From: Bacillus sp. Marseille-Q1617
GTDB taxonomy: Bacteria; Bacillota; Bacilli; Bacillales; Bacillaceae_B
Direction of reading: 5' to 3'
Assembly: GCF_903645295.1 (NCBI RefSeq)
Contig: NZ_CAHJXM010000002.1
Location: 472,001 to 536,000 of the forward strand
DNA length: 64,000 nucleotides
The position numbers were made by a program, and so were the translations under genes. Shown piece by piece: positions 8,681 through 17,340 of this stretch. The notes beneath the pieces were generated by a model. It was not told where the DNA came from. It saw only the letters and a list, made by a program, of their open reading frames with translations, and ran no database searches. Positions within the stretch are counted from its first letter, which is position 1; the number at the start of each line of letters is the position of its first letter.

Positions 8681-9538
8681 ATGATTACAACTATCAAATC
8701 AAGTCCGATGGTCCTGATATCAAGCCATTACAAATCAATGACGAAGTCCGAGCAGAGGGTGGCGGACTACGTCATGAATCAAGCGGAAGAAGCTGTATAT
8801 TTGACGGTTACAGATCTCGCGGAAAAGGTGGGGGTGGGTGAGACCACCGTTCTTCGTTTCTGCAGGAAACTGAGCTATAAGGGGTATCAGGATTTCAAGC
8901 TGGCAGTCGCGCAAAGCCAGGTGGTTCCGTCAGAGAAGGTGAATGGGGAAATTGCAGACACTGATCCACTGGATGTCGTTGCAGCTAAAATCACGCAGCA
9001 GAATACCAAGACGCTCACTAATACGCTTGAACTTTTCCAAGGTGAAGTCCTTCAAAGAGCGATTGATTTGCTGTCGGCAGCAAGGGCGATCAGCTTCTTT
9101 GGAATCGGATCTTCCGGTTTCACCGCCCAGGATGCCGAGCACCGGTTTATGAGGATGGGATTCAATGTGAGCTACTCAACCGACTCCCACGTCATGGCCA
9201 TGAAAGCGGCCCTGGTGCAAGAAGGGGACGTCGTCGTCGGGATTTCCACCTCGGGAAGCACAAAAGATGTTGTGGACACAATGAGAATCGCCAAAGAAAA
9301 CGGTGCGACGGTGATGTGTATCACGAATCACGGAAGATCGCCGATCACCAAGTATGCGGATATCATCTTACTGGCTGCCTCGAAGGAATCACCCCTGCAG
9401 GGCGGCGCCTTCTCCTCAAAGATCGCGCAGCTTCACCTGCTCGACATCCTGACAAAAGCCATCGAAATGAAGCGTAAAGAGCCGACATACGGATCCATCA
9501 AAAAAACAGCAGAAGCAGTACTCGACAAAATGTACTAG
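8681..9538 (+). CDS. RpiR/MurR-family transcriptional regulator (HTH-SIS)
   Basis: The 285-residue protein has an N-terminal RpiR helix-turn-helix (SEQRVADYV...VGVGETTVLRFCRKLSYKGYQDFK) and a C-terminal SIS sugar-phosphate-binding domain (FFGIGSSG, VVGISTSGSTKDVV, TNHGRSPITK). Such proteins sense a sugar phosphate; adjacent to nanE the likely ligand is ManNAc-6-P or GlcNAc-6-P (inference). Start: ATG at 8681 with GGAGGTG 8 bases upstream; the in-frame GTG at 8663 immediately after the nanE stop has no RBS. The TAG stop overlaps the first base of a 27-bp repeat unit. Confidence 0.92.
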   Translation: MITTIKSSPMVLISSHYKSMTKSEQRVADYVMNQAEEAVYLTVTDLAEKVGVGETTVLRFCRKLSYKGYQDFKLAVAQSQVVPSEKVNGEIADTDPLDVVAAKITQQNTKTLTNTLELFQGEVLQRAIDLLSAARAISFFGIGSSGFTAQDAEHRFMRMGFNVSYSTDSHVMAMKAALVQEGDVVVGISTSGSTKDVVDTMRIAKENGATVMCITNHGRSPITKYADIILLAASKESPLQGGAFSSKIAQLHLLDILTKAIEMKRKEPTYGSIKKTAEAVLDKMY

Positions 9539-9599
9539 GGACGCAGGGACAGGTCCGCTGTCCCAATAAACTGGGACACGGGACCTGTCCCCGCGTCCC
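9538..9599. repeat. 27-bp units in inverted pair (copies 2 and 3)
   Basis: Units at 9538-9564 (GGGACGCAGGGACAGG...TGTCCC) and, inverted, at 9573-9599 form a long hairpin. The pair starts at the last base of the rpiR-type stop codon and ends just before the AAGGAGG of the next gene, so it makes up nearly the whole intergenic spacer inside the operon. Confidence 0.85.
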
Positions 9600-9617
9600 G
9601 CCAAGGAGGAGTTTCAT

Positions 9618-10973
9618 TTGAAAAGGTTGTCTATTTTTCTTGTGATGGTTTTATTGTTAGCTGCATGCAGCAGTAATTCTGCAGGCGGCGATGGGAGTGG
9701 AAGCGGTTCGGATAAAGAAGGCGGCGAGGTCAACCTGATGATGTTTGAAGGCGGGTTTGGCTCCGATTGGGTGAAGAGGAGTGCGAAGGAGTATGAAGAA
9801 ATAAATCCGGGGGTCAAGATCAATGTGACCGCATCACCTGATATCCATACTCAGCTGCAGACACGTTTCATATCAGGTGATGTACCGGACATCATGAACC
9901 CGGGAGCCAAGGTGGATATTCAAGGACTTATCAGCCAAGGAGAAATCATGGAGCTTGACGAGCACTTGGAGAAGCCTTCCTATGATGATGAGAATGTGAC
10001 ATGGAGAGACAGCTTCATTCCGGAGCAGTTCAAGCTGCAGAAAGAAGGCAAGACATATGGGATCCCGACAGTATTCGGTGCCGGATATCTGTGGTGGTAT
10101 GATGAAAAACTCTTTGAAGACAACGGATGGGAATTGCCTCAGACATGGGATGACCTTGAGAAGTTAAAAGATGAGGCAGCGAAAAAGGATATCTCCCTTT
10201 TCGCACTGCAAGGGATGCACCCTGGCTACTACTTCTACGGATTCTATCTTCCATTGGTTCAGAAAATCGGCGGCGTGAGTGCGGTGGAAGATGCGTTCAA
10301 CCTGAAAGATGGTGCGTGGAAATCGGATTCCTTCTTGAAAGCGGCTGAAGAGACAGCCAAATTGAAACCGGAGGATTATCTGCTTGATGGGACACTTTCC
10401 CTTTCCCATACAGATGCCCAGACTCAATTTTTCCAAAGAAAAGCGCTCTTCGTGACAGCGGGTACATGGCTGGAAGGGGAAATGCAGGACGTCATCCCTG
10501 AGGACTTCAAGCTTCGTGCGATGAACCAGCCTGGATGGGAAGGACAGTCGGAGCTTGAAAACAATGCAGCCCCTATAACCTCCGGCTGGGGGGGCGCATT
10601 CTATATCCCGAGTAAAGCAAAGAATAAGGAACTGGCTGTGGACTTCCTGAAGTATCTTTCTTCAAAAGAGTCCGTATATAAAATGATGGAACGCGGACTT
10701 GCAAGTACCGTGAAGGGCACAGAAGACAAAATCACGTCCGAGCCACTTTCAAGTTCCCTGGAAGTGATCAGCAATTCAAACAATAAAACGTATCTTCCTA
10801 CAAGCATCAATGATTCCTATCCTGAGCTTGCCAACAATCTGGTGAACAAAATCCAGGGGCTGCTGAATGGCGAAGTATCTCCTGAAGAATTCGTGAACTA
10901 TGCGGAAGAAAAAGCGGGAGATGTTCGGAAGGATGACAGTATCGATAAGGTGAAGTTTGATTGGGGGAAATAA
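9618..10973 (+). CDS. ABC sugar transporter, extracellular solute-binding lipoprotein
   Basis: This 451-residue family 1 (MalE-like) binding protein has a signal peptide with lipobox LLLAACSS (lipidated Cys about residue 17), followed by a Gly/Ser linker. Typical features are NLMMFEGG, NPGVKINV, PDIMNPGAK, YGIPTVFGAGYLWWYDEKLF, and a C-terminal GGAFYIPSKAKNKELAVDFLKYLSS. It captures an oligosaccharide outside the membrane and hands it to the two permeases that follow. The start is TTG at 9618 with AAGGAGG at 9602-9608. No ATPase gene is present in the operon; a shared MsmX-type ATPase encoded elsewhere is likely. Confidence 0.93.
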   Translation: MKRLSIFLVMVLLLAACSSNSAGGDGSGSGSDKEGGEVNLMMFEGGFGSDWVKRSAKEYEEINPGVKINVTASPDIHTQLQTRFISGDVPDIMNPGAKVDIQGLISQGEIMELDEHLEKPSYDDENVTWRDSFIPEQFKLQKEGKTYGIPTVFGAGYLWWYDEKLFEDNGWELPQTWDDLEKLKDEAAKKDISLFALQGMHPGYYFYGFYLPLVQKIGGVSAVEDAFNLKDGAWKSDSFLKAAEETAKLKPEDYLLDGTLSLSHTDAQTQFFQRKALFVTAGTWLEGEMQDVIPEDFKLRAMNQPGWEGQSELENNAAPITSGWGGAFYIPSKAKNKELAVDFLKYLSSKESVYKMMERGLASTVKGTEDKITSEPLSSSLEVISNSNNKTYLPTSINDSYPELANNLVNKIQGLLNGEVSPEEFVNYAEEKAGDVRKDDSIDKVKFDWGK

Positions 10974-11040
10974 TTAATGACAATGGTAATGCTGGGATGT
11001 TTTCGTAAAAAGTACGCAACTTGAAAATGAATTTTATGAA

Positions 11041-11165
11041 CCGGTGAGGCTTCACCGGAAGACCCGCGAGAAGCCGATATTTAGAACGGAAATTCAGCTT
11101 AAATAAAGGTAGATAAGGAGGATGCCCCGAATAATACGTTATCGTTTATTCGCGGCCATCCTCTT
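11041..11165 (+). promoter_or_regulatory. Two hairpins between binding-protein and permease genes
   Basis: CCGGTGA/TCACCGG is a perfect 7-bp hairpin at 11041-11058. At 11115-11165, AAGGAGGATGCCCCGAATAA pairs imperfectly with TTTATTCGCGGCCATCCTCTT around a 10-base loop. Neither has a downstream T-run, so they look like mRNA-processing or 3'-stabilising structures that would favour the binding protein over the permeases. The 10974-11194 gap holds no gene. Confidence 0.5.
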
Positions 11166-11194
11166 CATCTATACAGAAAGAGAGACAAGTGGTC

Positions 11195-12085
11195 ATGAAT
11201 ATAAAAATGCAAAATCGAGTGTTTATTTTGTCCTTTTTGCTCCCGGCCATGCTTATTTATGGCATTTTTGTGATCTATCCGATTCTCTCCGGATTGACGA
11301 CGAGCTTTTATCAGTGGAGGGGAACGGGTGCCAAAACATGGATTGGGTTTGAAAACTATTCAAAGCTTTTGATTGATGAAAACTTTATCAATTCTTTGGT
11401 GAATACCCTTAAGTACACGGTGGCCCAGGTTCCAATTATTCTATTTCTAGCATTATTATTCGCACTCTTGATTACAGGGACAAAAAGTGCGAAGTGGGCG
11501 AATTTCTATCGATCGAATATCTTTATGCCGTTTGTCTTGCCAGGAGTGGCAATTGCTTTGTTATGGGCGACGATCTTCAATCCAATCAACGGGTTGTTGA
11601 ATATCGTACTGCGGACGGTCGGACTCGACGGCTTGGCACACGAATGGCTCGGTGATCCGGATACCGCCTTTTGGGCGATTGTCTGGGTGAAGACGTGGGC
11701 ATCGATAGGATTTTATACTTTATTATTTATAGCTGGAATATCGAATATTCCGAGGGAAGTGCTCGAGGCCGCTGATATCGACGGGGCTTCGCGGATCCAG
11801 AAAAGCTTGAAGGTCATCATTCCGATGTTGAGTCCGGTCGTGAAAGTGGTCGTTATTTTCTTGATATTAAACAGTCTGAAGATGTTCGAAGAGCCTCAGC
11901 TCATGACCGCAGGGGGGCCGAACCGTTCCACCGAACCGATTTCCCTGTATATGTATGAGCAGGCCTTTTCCAATTTTAACTTTGGCTATGCGTCCGCAAT
12001 CGGAGTCATTTTTTTCATCCTGACCTTCATCTTCAGCATCTTCACAATCAAAACGATGGGAGGGGATTCCAATGAGGACCATTGA
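11195..12085 (+). CDS. ABC sugar transporter permease (MalF/UgpA type)
   Basis: The protein is about 296 residues with six membrane segments. The cytoplasmic EAA loop reads EAADIDGASRIQKSLKVIIPML (about residues 190-211), the coupling site for the ATPase. It belongs to the binding-protein-dependent transport system inner-membrane family. Start chosen at ATG 11195 (AGAGAG RBS 9 bases upstream); GTG at 11189 and ATG at 11207 are alternatives. It overlaps the next permease gene by 14 bp. Confidence 0.93.
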   Translation: MNIKMQNRVFILSFLLPAMLIYGIFVIYPILSGLTTSFYQWRGTGAKTWIGFENYSKLLIDENFINSLVNTLKYTVAQVPIILFLALLFALLITGTKSAKWANFYRSNIFMPFVLPGVAIALLWATIFNPINGLLNIVLRTVGLDGLAHEWLGDPDTAFWAIVWVKTWASIGFYTLLFIAGISNIPREVLEAADIDGASRIQKSLKVIIPMLSPVVKVVVIFLILNSLKMFEEPQLMTAGGPNRSTEPISLYMYEQAFSNFNFGYASAIGVIFFILTFIFSIFTIKTMGGDSNEDH

Positions 12086-12914
12086 CCGATTGAAGAGGGC
12101 GGATTGGTCGAAGCATCTGATCCTCATGTTCTGGACGGCTCTTATCATCCTGCCGACGCTGTGGGTGGTCATGAACTCGCTCAAAACGTCCGGCAGTATT
12201 TTGACAGAGCCGTACTCCCTTCCCATTCCCCCTCATATTGAAAATTACCAGAATGCTTGGGAGGAGGCTGGACTGGGACGGGGGTTCATCAACAGCATCT
12301 ATCTTACGGTTCTATCTGTTTTCTTCATTGTCTTATTTTCAGCGATGCCCGCGTATATATTGGCAAGGAAGGTCTTCATGGGCAGGAAGCTCGTCTATTA
12401 CTTTTTCATCAGCGGATTGATGTTCCCCACGTTTGTCGCGATGGTACCGTTGTTCTTGCTGATGACGAAGCTGAATCTATTAAACAATCATGTTGGGTTA
12501 TTGATCGTGTATACGGCTTATTCCCTGCCTTTTACGATCTTTATTCTGTTTGCCTTCTTCAGGAGTCTGCCAAAGTCGCTGGAGGAAGCAGCTCTTATGG
12601 ATGGAGCCGGTCCATACAGGACATTCTTCTCTGTGATGCTGCCGTTGGCAAAGCCCGGGCTCATTTCAGCGGCCATCTTCAATGTCGTCGGAATCTGGAA
12701 TGAGTATGTACTGGCATTGATCCTGATCCAGTCGCCGGAACTGAAAACCCTGCCGGTATCCGTCGCGAACCTCATGCTCGTCATGCAGTACAAAACCGAC
12801 TGGGGTGCACTATATGCCGGTCTCATCATGTCCATCATCCCGGTCATCATCATCTACATGGTCTTCCAAAAACAACTCGCCGCCAACACCACGGCCGGAG
12901 CCGTGAAGGAATAG
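12072..12914 (+). CDS. ABC sugar transporter permease (MalG/UgpE type)
   Basis: The protein has 280 residues and six membrane segments. Its EAA loop is EEAALMDGAGPYRTFFSVMLPL (about residues 175-196), followed by the MalG-typical NVVGIWNEYVLALIL. It pairs with the upstream permease to form the membrane channel for the imported sugar. The start overlaps the upstream gene, indicating translational coupling. The TAG stop abuts a 27-bp repeat unit. Confidence 0.93.
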   Translation: MRTIDRLKRADWSKHLILMFWTALIILPTLWVVMNSLKTSGSILTEPYSLPIPPHIENYQNAWEEAGLGRGFINSIYLTVLSVFFIVLFSAMPAYILARKVFMGRKLVYYFFISGLMFPTFVAMVPLFLLMTKLNLLNNHVGLLIVYTAYSLPFTIFILFAFFRSLPKSLEEAALMDGAGPYRTFFSVMLPLAKPGLISAAIFNVVGIWNEYVLALILIQSPELKTLPVSVANLMLVMQYKTDWGALYAGLIMSIIPVIIIYMVFQKQLAANTTAGAVKE

Positions 12915-12982
12915 GGACATGGGGACAGGAACGTTGTCCCAAATCGAAGATGATCAGGACGCGGGACCTGTCCCCGCTTCCC
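12914..12982. repeat. 27-bp units in inverted pair (copies 4 and 5)
   Basis: A direct unit at 12914-12940 (GGGACATGGGGACAGG...TTGTCCC) and a diverged inverted unit at 12956-12982 fill the junction between the permease stop codon and the AAGGAGGG of the ROK kinase. Confidence 0.85.
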
Positions 12983-13000
12983 ACCAAGGAGGGATTTTAT

Positions 13001-13873
13001 ATGAAGCAGTATATTGCGTTTGATATAGGAGGTACATATATAAAGTATGGGATTGTGCGTGGGGATGGGAAAGTAGTCGTGAGCTTCCTTACAGATACAG
13101 AAGCTCATCTTGGCGGACCTTCCATTGTGCAGAAGCTGGTCCGGCTGAGCCGGGAACTGCTTGAAACATATCAAGCGGCAGGAGTGGCCATCAGCACCGC
13201 CGGCAGGGTGGATGCTGATAGAGGGGTCATCTTGGGGGCGAGTAATAACATCCCTGAGTATAAAGGAACGGAATTGAAGAAACTGATCTCCACGGAGTTG
13301 AACCTCCCCGTTGAAGTGAGAAACGATGCGGACTGCGCAGCTTTGTGCGAGCATTGGCTCGGTGGTCACGGCGCAGACAATTTCATCATGCTGACAGTCG
13401 GGACGGGTGTTGGCGGAGGAATCATACTCAATGGCCAGCTTTACTCCGGCCACTCTTTTAGTGCGGGGGAGTGGGGGTATATGAGGATCGAAGGCGAGCA
13501 GTTTGAGAAAATCGCTTCCTTCCCCGGTTTGATAAAGATGGCTAAGGAATACAAGAGTGACCGCGAATGGACGGGCAAAGAAATCTTTGACTCATATGAC
13601 CAGGGAGATCCTGATATTCAAAAAGCCGTTGCGAAGTTTTACAAACATCTTGCAGTGGGCATTTCGAATCTCATTTATATATTCGATCCTGAAAAGGTTG
13701 TAATCGGTGGAGGGATTGCGCTGAGAGGCGAAGCATTCCTGAAGGAAATCAAAGAAGAAGTAAGAAAATATACTAAGAAGGATTTTTATCAACGCACTGA
13801 ACTGGTTCTCGCAAAATACCAAAATCACTCAGGAATGGTAGGGGCCGTCTATCATTTTATGCAGCGGGACTAG
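13001..13873 (+). CDS. ROK-family sugar kinase (candidate N-acetylmannosamine kinase)
   Basis: The protein has 290 residues. The ATP-binding phosphate 1 motif is FDIGGTYIKYGIV at the N-terminus; the middle has VAISTAGRVD, VRNDADCAAL and the phosphate 2 motif VGTGVGGGII. The zinc-binding CxCGxxGC motif of many ROK proteins is absent after AGEWGYM, as in a subset of Firmicute sugar kinases. Next to nanE it most likely phosphorylates ManNAc (or GlcNAc) at C6; the substrate is inferred only from context. Start: ATG at 13001 behind AAGGAGGG, not the upstream in-frame ATG, which lies in the repeat. The last codons (CGG GAC TAG) come from a repeat unit. Confidence 0.85.
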   Translation: MKQYIAFDIGGTYIKYGIVRGDGKVVVSFLTDTEAHLGGPSIVQKLVRLSRELLETYQAAGVAISTAGRVDADRGVILGASNNIPEYKGTELKKLISTELNLPVEVRNDADCAALCEHWLGGHGADNFIMLTVGTGVGGGIILNGQLYSGHSFSAGEWGYMRIEGEQFEKIASFPGLIKMAKEYKSDREWTGKEIFDSYDQGDPDIQKAVAKFYKHLAVGISNLIYIFDPEKVVIGGGIALRGEAFLKEIKEEVRKYTKKDFYQRTELVLAKYQNHSGMVGAVYHFMQRD

Positions 13874-13892
13874 GGGACAGGTTCCTTGTCCC
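13866..13892 (+). repeat. 27-bp unit (copy 6) overlapping a stop codon
   Basis: The unit GGGACTAGGGGACAGG...TTGTCCC begins inside the ROK kinase gene and supplies its final Asp codon and TAG stop. Confidence 0.85.
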
Positions 13893-13914
13893 ACCTATAG
13901 GGAGGGAGTTTTCG

Positions 13915-15549
13915 ATGAAGTCAATTGTGTATTTTAATGATCATGTCACCACTCGTTTTGCGGTGGAGGAGTTACGGAAGCTGTACCGGAAAGCAGGTAT
14001 AGAGGCAAGAATAAAAAGGAGTGGCCATTCTGATAATCAGGGGGAAGTCATTTTCTTAATGCTTGAAAATGAATATAACTCGGCAGAATGGTGTACCGCA
14101 CCGCTTTCTTTAAAGGAAGATGGATTCGCTATTATTGAACAGGGGGAACAGGTCTGGGTTATAGGAAAAGGGGAACGGTCCTTATTGTACGGAGTGTATC
14201 ACTACTGCGAGAAGATATTGGGGTATAACTGGGCTCATCTATCGGAGGAAAGACAAGAGTCCTCCATTAAAAATGCTGCATGTCTCGAGGAGCCTTTATT
14301 TAAAAGGCGCGGCAATATCATCGAAACGGTTGATGATCCCATTTACATAAACCGCCTGATAGACTGGGGAGTGAAAAACGGGCTGAATGAGTTCTTTTTC
14401 ACTTTTTTTCTATGGGATAAGATACATAAATATGTAGAAGGAGAACTGGTGAAACGCAGTGTGAATGTCACTCTCGGCGGTCACAGCTTGTCGTTTTTAA
14501 TAGGGGAAAAAGGAAATAAAGTCCTTCATTTACTAAAAGACTGCAATACGCAGGAGCAGGTAATCAGACGGATTGTGGACATCTGCCGGGAATCGCCGGT
14601 CGTAACGAGGGTGTCCTTATGGCCGGAAGACGTTGGGATTGATAAAGAAGAGAACGCAGATTTTATGCCGGCCTACATTGCTTTTACGGAAAAATTAAAG
14701 GCATCATTAACAAGCTTGAACGTAGAAGTAGAACATATTGTTTATAATGCAGGGCTTGAGTGGAATATGCTGGAACGCTCCGCCGCAACAGAGGCCTCGC
14801 GGGAAGCAGATGTATTATATGCCTATTGGGGAAGGGATTATTCTCAGCCGATTCATCATTCAACTCCGGAACAAAAGCGGGCGGCAGCTAGCTTAATAGA
14901 CTGGAGAACCGAGACGGCGAAAACGGGCAGAAGTTTTACTGTACTGGAATATTACAGCGACCATTTCATGTTAAGCGAACTATTCCCGCCTCTCCTGAAC
15001 AGGATGAAAGAGGATATGGAAGATTACAAGGAACTGAAGGTGGATGGAATCCTGAATCTGATCGTTCCCTGCCACATAAAACCGCATTCACCCGAAGGAA
15101 CCGCAGATTACCCATGGAAATGGATTCATCAGCTGAATAACTTCATGTATGCAGGACTAAGCTGGGGGAAGGAACACAGCGTGTTGGCTGATGCCTATCG
15201 TACTTCAATTGGTGAAAGATACTTCTCAATCTTACTGGAATTAGAAATTATCATGGCTAAGCACACTTCATGGAATGTCCCGTTATTCCCGGCACGTATA
15301 GTAGATCCTGAAAAAGTGAAGGGACATGATTCAAGTCAGGAAATCACCAGCTTCCTGGATGAAGTGATCGATTTTCTTGACGAGCATACGCCTGCTGGCA
15401 GCGAAGATTTACTCGCCATTCAAAACAAAGATAATTACGATTCATTTACAAATGAAGAAATGCTTCTGATCTACTTCGACTACCTGAAAAAATCCGCTGT
15501 AAAGTGTAAACGCGGCTGGATGGGGGGAGACGCTGATGGACTTCAGTAA
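13915..15549 (+). CDS. DUF4838-like putative glycoside hydrolase
   Basis: The 544-residue protein has no signal peptide. The N-terminal 110 residues resemble the GH20/GH67 accessory alpha/beta domain, with GKGERSLLYGVYHYCEKILGYNW comparable to the LYGVY-LE-LG pattern of that domain. The remainder looks like a TIM barrel, with GGHSLSFL, RVSLWPEDVG, EHIVYNAGLEW, DVLYAYWGRDY and FTVLEYYSDHF. Acidic residues in LWPEDVG and LEYY could be catalytic, but I cannot confirm them. In operon context it probably acts on an imported N-acetylhexosamine-containing oligosaccharide. RBS GGGAGGG, ATG start. It overlaps the next gene by 14 bp. Confidence 0.55.
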   Translation: MKSIVYFNDHVTTRFAVEELRKLYRKAGIEARIKRSGHSDNQGEVIFLMLENEYNSAEWCTAPLSLKEDGFAIIEQGEQVWVIGKGERSLLYGVYHYCEKILGYNWAHLSEERQESSIKNAACLEEPLFKRRGNIIETVDDPIYINRLIDWGVKNGLNEFFFTFFLWDKIHKYVEGELVKRSVNVTLGGHSLSFLIGEKGNKVLHLLKDCNTQEQVIRRIVDICRESPVVTRVSLWPEDVGIDKEENADFMPAYIAFTEKLKASLTSLNVEVEHIVYNAGLEWNMLERSAATEASREADVLYAYWGRDYSQPIHHSTPEQKRAAASLIDWRTETAKTGRSFTVLEYYSDHFMLSELFPPLLNRMKEDMEDYKELKVDGILNLIVPCHIKPHSPEGTADYPWKWIHQLNNFMYAGLSWGKEHSVLADAYRTSIGERYFSILLELEIIMAKHTSWNVPLFPARIVDPEKVKGHDSSQEITSFLDEVIDFLDEHTPAGSEDLLAIQNKDNYDSFTNEEMLLIYFDYLKKSAVKCKRGWMGGDADGLQ

Positions 15550-17140
15550 TCTTCGATATTATGAACCTTCCAACAAAATGAAGCATCCCTATATGGTCAA
15601 AGAAGATTTAATCGTATACGGAGCCACCCCGGCAGGGATCACATGTGCGATCCAGGCAAAAAAGATGGGACTTACCGTTGCGATTGCTGAATTCAGCCGT
15701 CACATCGGCGGGGTGACAGCCAGCGGGCTGGGGGCGACGGATTTCGGTGCAAAAGAAGCAATAGGCGGTCTTTCGAAAGAGTTTTATAAGAGAATAGGAA
15801 GCTACTATGGAAAAGAAGAACAGTGGACCTTCGAGCCGAAAGCAGCAGCCTCGGTTTTTAAAGATTGGCTGGCTGAATATGAAATTCCGGTCTATTATAA
15901 TCAGCATCCTGAGACAGTGGAAATGGAGAATAAGAAGATTAAGAGAATCATCATGGAAAATGGAAGCGTCTTTGAGGGGGATTTCTTCGTGGATGCAAGC
16001 TATGAAGGGGATATCATGGCAAAGGCGGGTGTTTCCTATACAGTGGGTCGTGAATCGAATTCAACTTACGGTGAGACCTATAATGGCGTACGCTTTGGCG
16101 AACCTCATCATAAATTTGAAGTGAGGGTCGATCCCTACGTGGTAGAAGGCGACAAAGAGAGCGGACTGCTGCAGGGAGTGGAAGAGCTGGAGCCGGGTAC
16201 GGAAAAAGAAGGGAAGGGCGACCGCAGGATTCAAGCGTATAACTTCCGCATTTGTCTAACTAAGGACCCTGAAAATCGTATCCCATTTCCCAAACCCCCG
16301 TCATATGACACGGACAGCTATTCATTGCTGCTGCGGTATATACAGGCCGGAGTGTGGGAGGCAATGAATCTCCATATCATGCTCCCCAATGGCAAATCCG
16401 ACTTGAATAATTATGGAGCGGTATCGACCGATTTCATCGGGAAGAATCATGACTGGCCTGATGGAAGTTATGAAAAGAGGGAAGCCATTTTTCAGGAGCA
16501 TTTTAACTATAACCTCGGCATGCTTTACTTTTTGAGTCAGGACGAAAGGGTTCCAGCGTCCATTCGGGAAGAAGTCGCAGAATGGGGGCTTCCGAAAGAT
16601 GAATTCACGGAGACAGGCCACTGGCCCCACCAATTGTATATCCGGGAAAGCAGGAGAATGGTTTCTGACTATGTGATGACTGACCGTAATTGTCTGGGTC
16701 AGGCCGTTATTGAGGATTCAATCGGGCTGGCTTCCTATCAAATGGATTCCCATCATTGCAGACGGGTTGTCATGGAAGGCGCTTGCGTAAACGAAGGGGA
16801 CGTGGAGATTCCGATCTCGCCTTATCCGGTTTCTTACCGTTCGATCAGGCCGAAATTCGAGGATTGCTCGAACTTGGTGGTGCCTGTCTGTTTATCGAGC
16901 TCCCATATTGCCTTTGGTTCCATCCGGATGGAACCGGTATTCATGATCATGGGACAGTCTGCGGGGGCCGCGGTGAGCCTGGCTTTTCAACAGGGGTCGG
17001 CTGTTCAAGATGTGGATTATAATCGGTTGAAAGAGGTCCTGCTGAAATCAGGTCAGGTTTTGAAGTGGGACGAGAATATAGAGGATGATCCCGTAACACG
17101 TATGAAAAAGACGTTCGGACATGGCGGCGTCGGAAATTGA
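15536..17140 (+). CDS. FAD-dependent oxidoreductase (FAD_oxidored family)
   Basis: This 534-residue protein has a Rossmann FAD-binding site DLIVYGATPAGITCAIQA (about residues 24-41), the second nucleotide contact AEFSRHIGGVTASGLG, FFVDASYEGDIMAKAG, and family motifs RESRRM, GLASYQMDSH and a C-terminal GQSAGAAVSLA. Proteins of this kind sit in many glycan-utilisation loci and probably oxidise a sugar or sugar-derived alcohol; substrates are mostly undefined. A paralogue lies at 31837. Translation is coupled to the upstream gene by a 14-bp overlap. It is the last gene of the operon. Confidence 0.85.
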   Translation: MDFSNLRYYEPSNKMKHPYMVKEDLIVYGATPAGITCAIQAKKMGLTVAIAEFSRHIGGVTASGLGATDFGAKEAIGGLSKEFYKRIGSYYGKEEQWTFEPKAAASVFKDWLAEYEIPVYYNQHPETVEMENKKIKRIIMENGSVFEGDFFVDASYEGDIMAKAGVSYTVGRESNSTYGETYNGVRFGEPHHKFEVRVDPYVVEGDKESGLLQGVEELEPGTEKEGKGDRRIQAYNFRICLTKDPENRIPFPKPPSYDTDSYSLLLRYIQAGVWEAMNLHIMLPNGKSDLNNYGAVSTDFIGKNHDWPDGSYEKREAIFQEHFNYNLGMLYFLSQDERVPASIREEVAEWGLPKDEFTETGHWPHQLYIRESRRMVSDYVMTDRNCLGQAVIEDSIGLASYQMDSHHCRRVVMEGACVNEGDVEIPISPYPVSYRSIRPKFEDCSNLVVPVCLSSSHIAFGSIRMEPVFMIMGQSAGAAVSLAFQQGSAVQDVDYNRLKEVLLKSGQVLKWDENIEDDPVTRMKKTFGHGGVGN

Positions 17141-17148
17141 GAGATATT

Positions 17149-17290
17149 GTCGAATTGTCGGCAAATCAGTAAGAATTGTCCGTATTCTTGATTTTTCGTC
17201 CGCAAACCTGAAAAAATGTCCGTAAATCCAAATAAATGTCCGCAAACCCGATTTTTCGTCGGTAAACAAAATAATATTGTCCGTCCAAAC
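17149..17290. repeat. Degenerate ~20-bp tandem repeat array
   Basis: GTCCG-like cores start at 17157, 17178, 17198, 17218, 17238, 17258 and 17279, a nearly constant 20-21 bp period. Units read about TGTCCGYAAAYCNNA plus an A/T run. The array fills the gap between the operon's last stop codon and the terminator. No open frame or strong secondary structure explains it. Confidence 0.75.
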
Positions 17291-17292
17291 AA

Positions 17293-17331
17293 AATAACCC
17301 GGCTCAGTGCCTCAGCACCGCCCGGGTTATT
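17293..17331. terminator. Bidirectional terminator
   Basis: AATAACCCGG and CCGGGTTATT form a perfect 10-bp stem flanked by an A-rich left side and TTT on the right. It separates the first operon from the convergent propeller gene. Confidence 0.85.
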
Positions 17332-17340
17332 TTCACGACA

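Noticed and set aside
11122..11352. Open frame of 76 residues overlapping the permease start
   Set aside because: It runs through the intergenic hairpin and the permease gene in another frame. An AAGGAGG sits before it at 11115, but the sequence is part of the hairpin and the product shows no protein-like pattern.
12257..12703. 148-residue frame inside the MalG-type permease gene
   Set aside because: It is wholly inside a convincing permease gene, with no RBS and low-quality composition; a shadow frame.
12854..13453. 199-residue minus-strand frame over the repeat pair and ROK kinase
   Set aside because: It is antisense to the kinase, includes the repeat units and has no family features.
15608..15907. 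Minus-strand 99-residue frame in the FAD oxidoreductase gene
   Set aside because: A shadow of the FAD-binding domain coding strand, with no RBS or recognisable domain.
17149..17290. CRISPR array
   Set aside because: Units are about 20 bp, degenerate, without distinct repeat-spacer alternation, and no cas genes are present.
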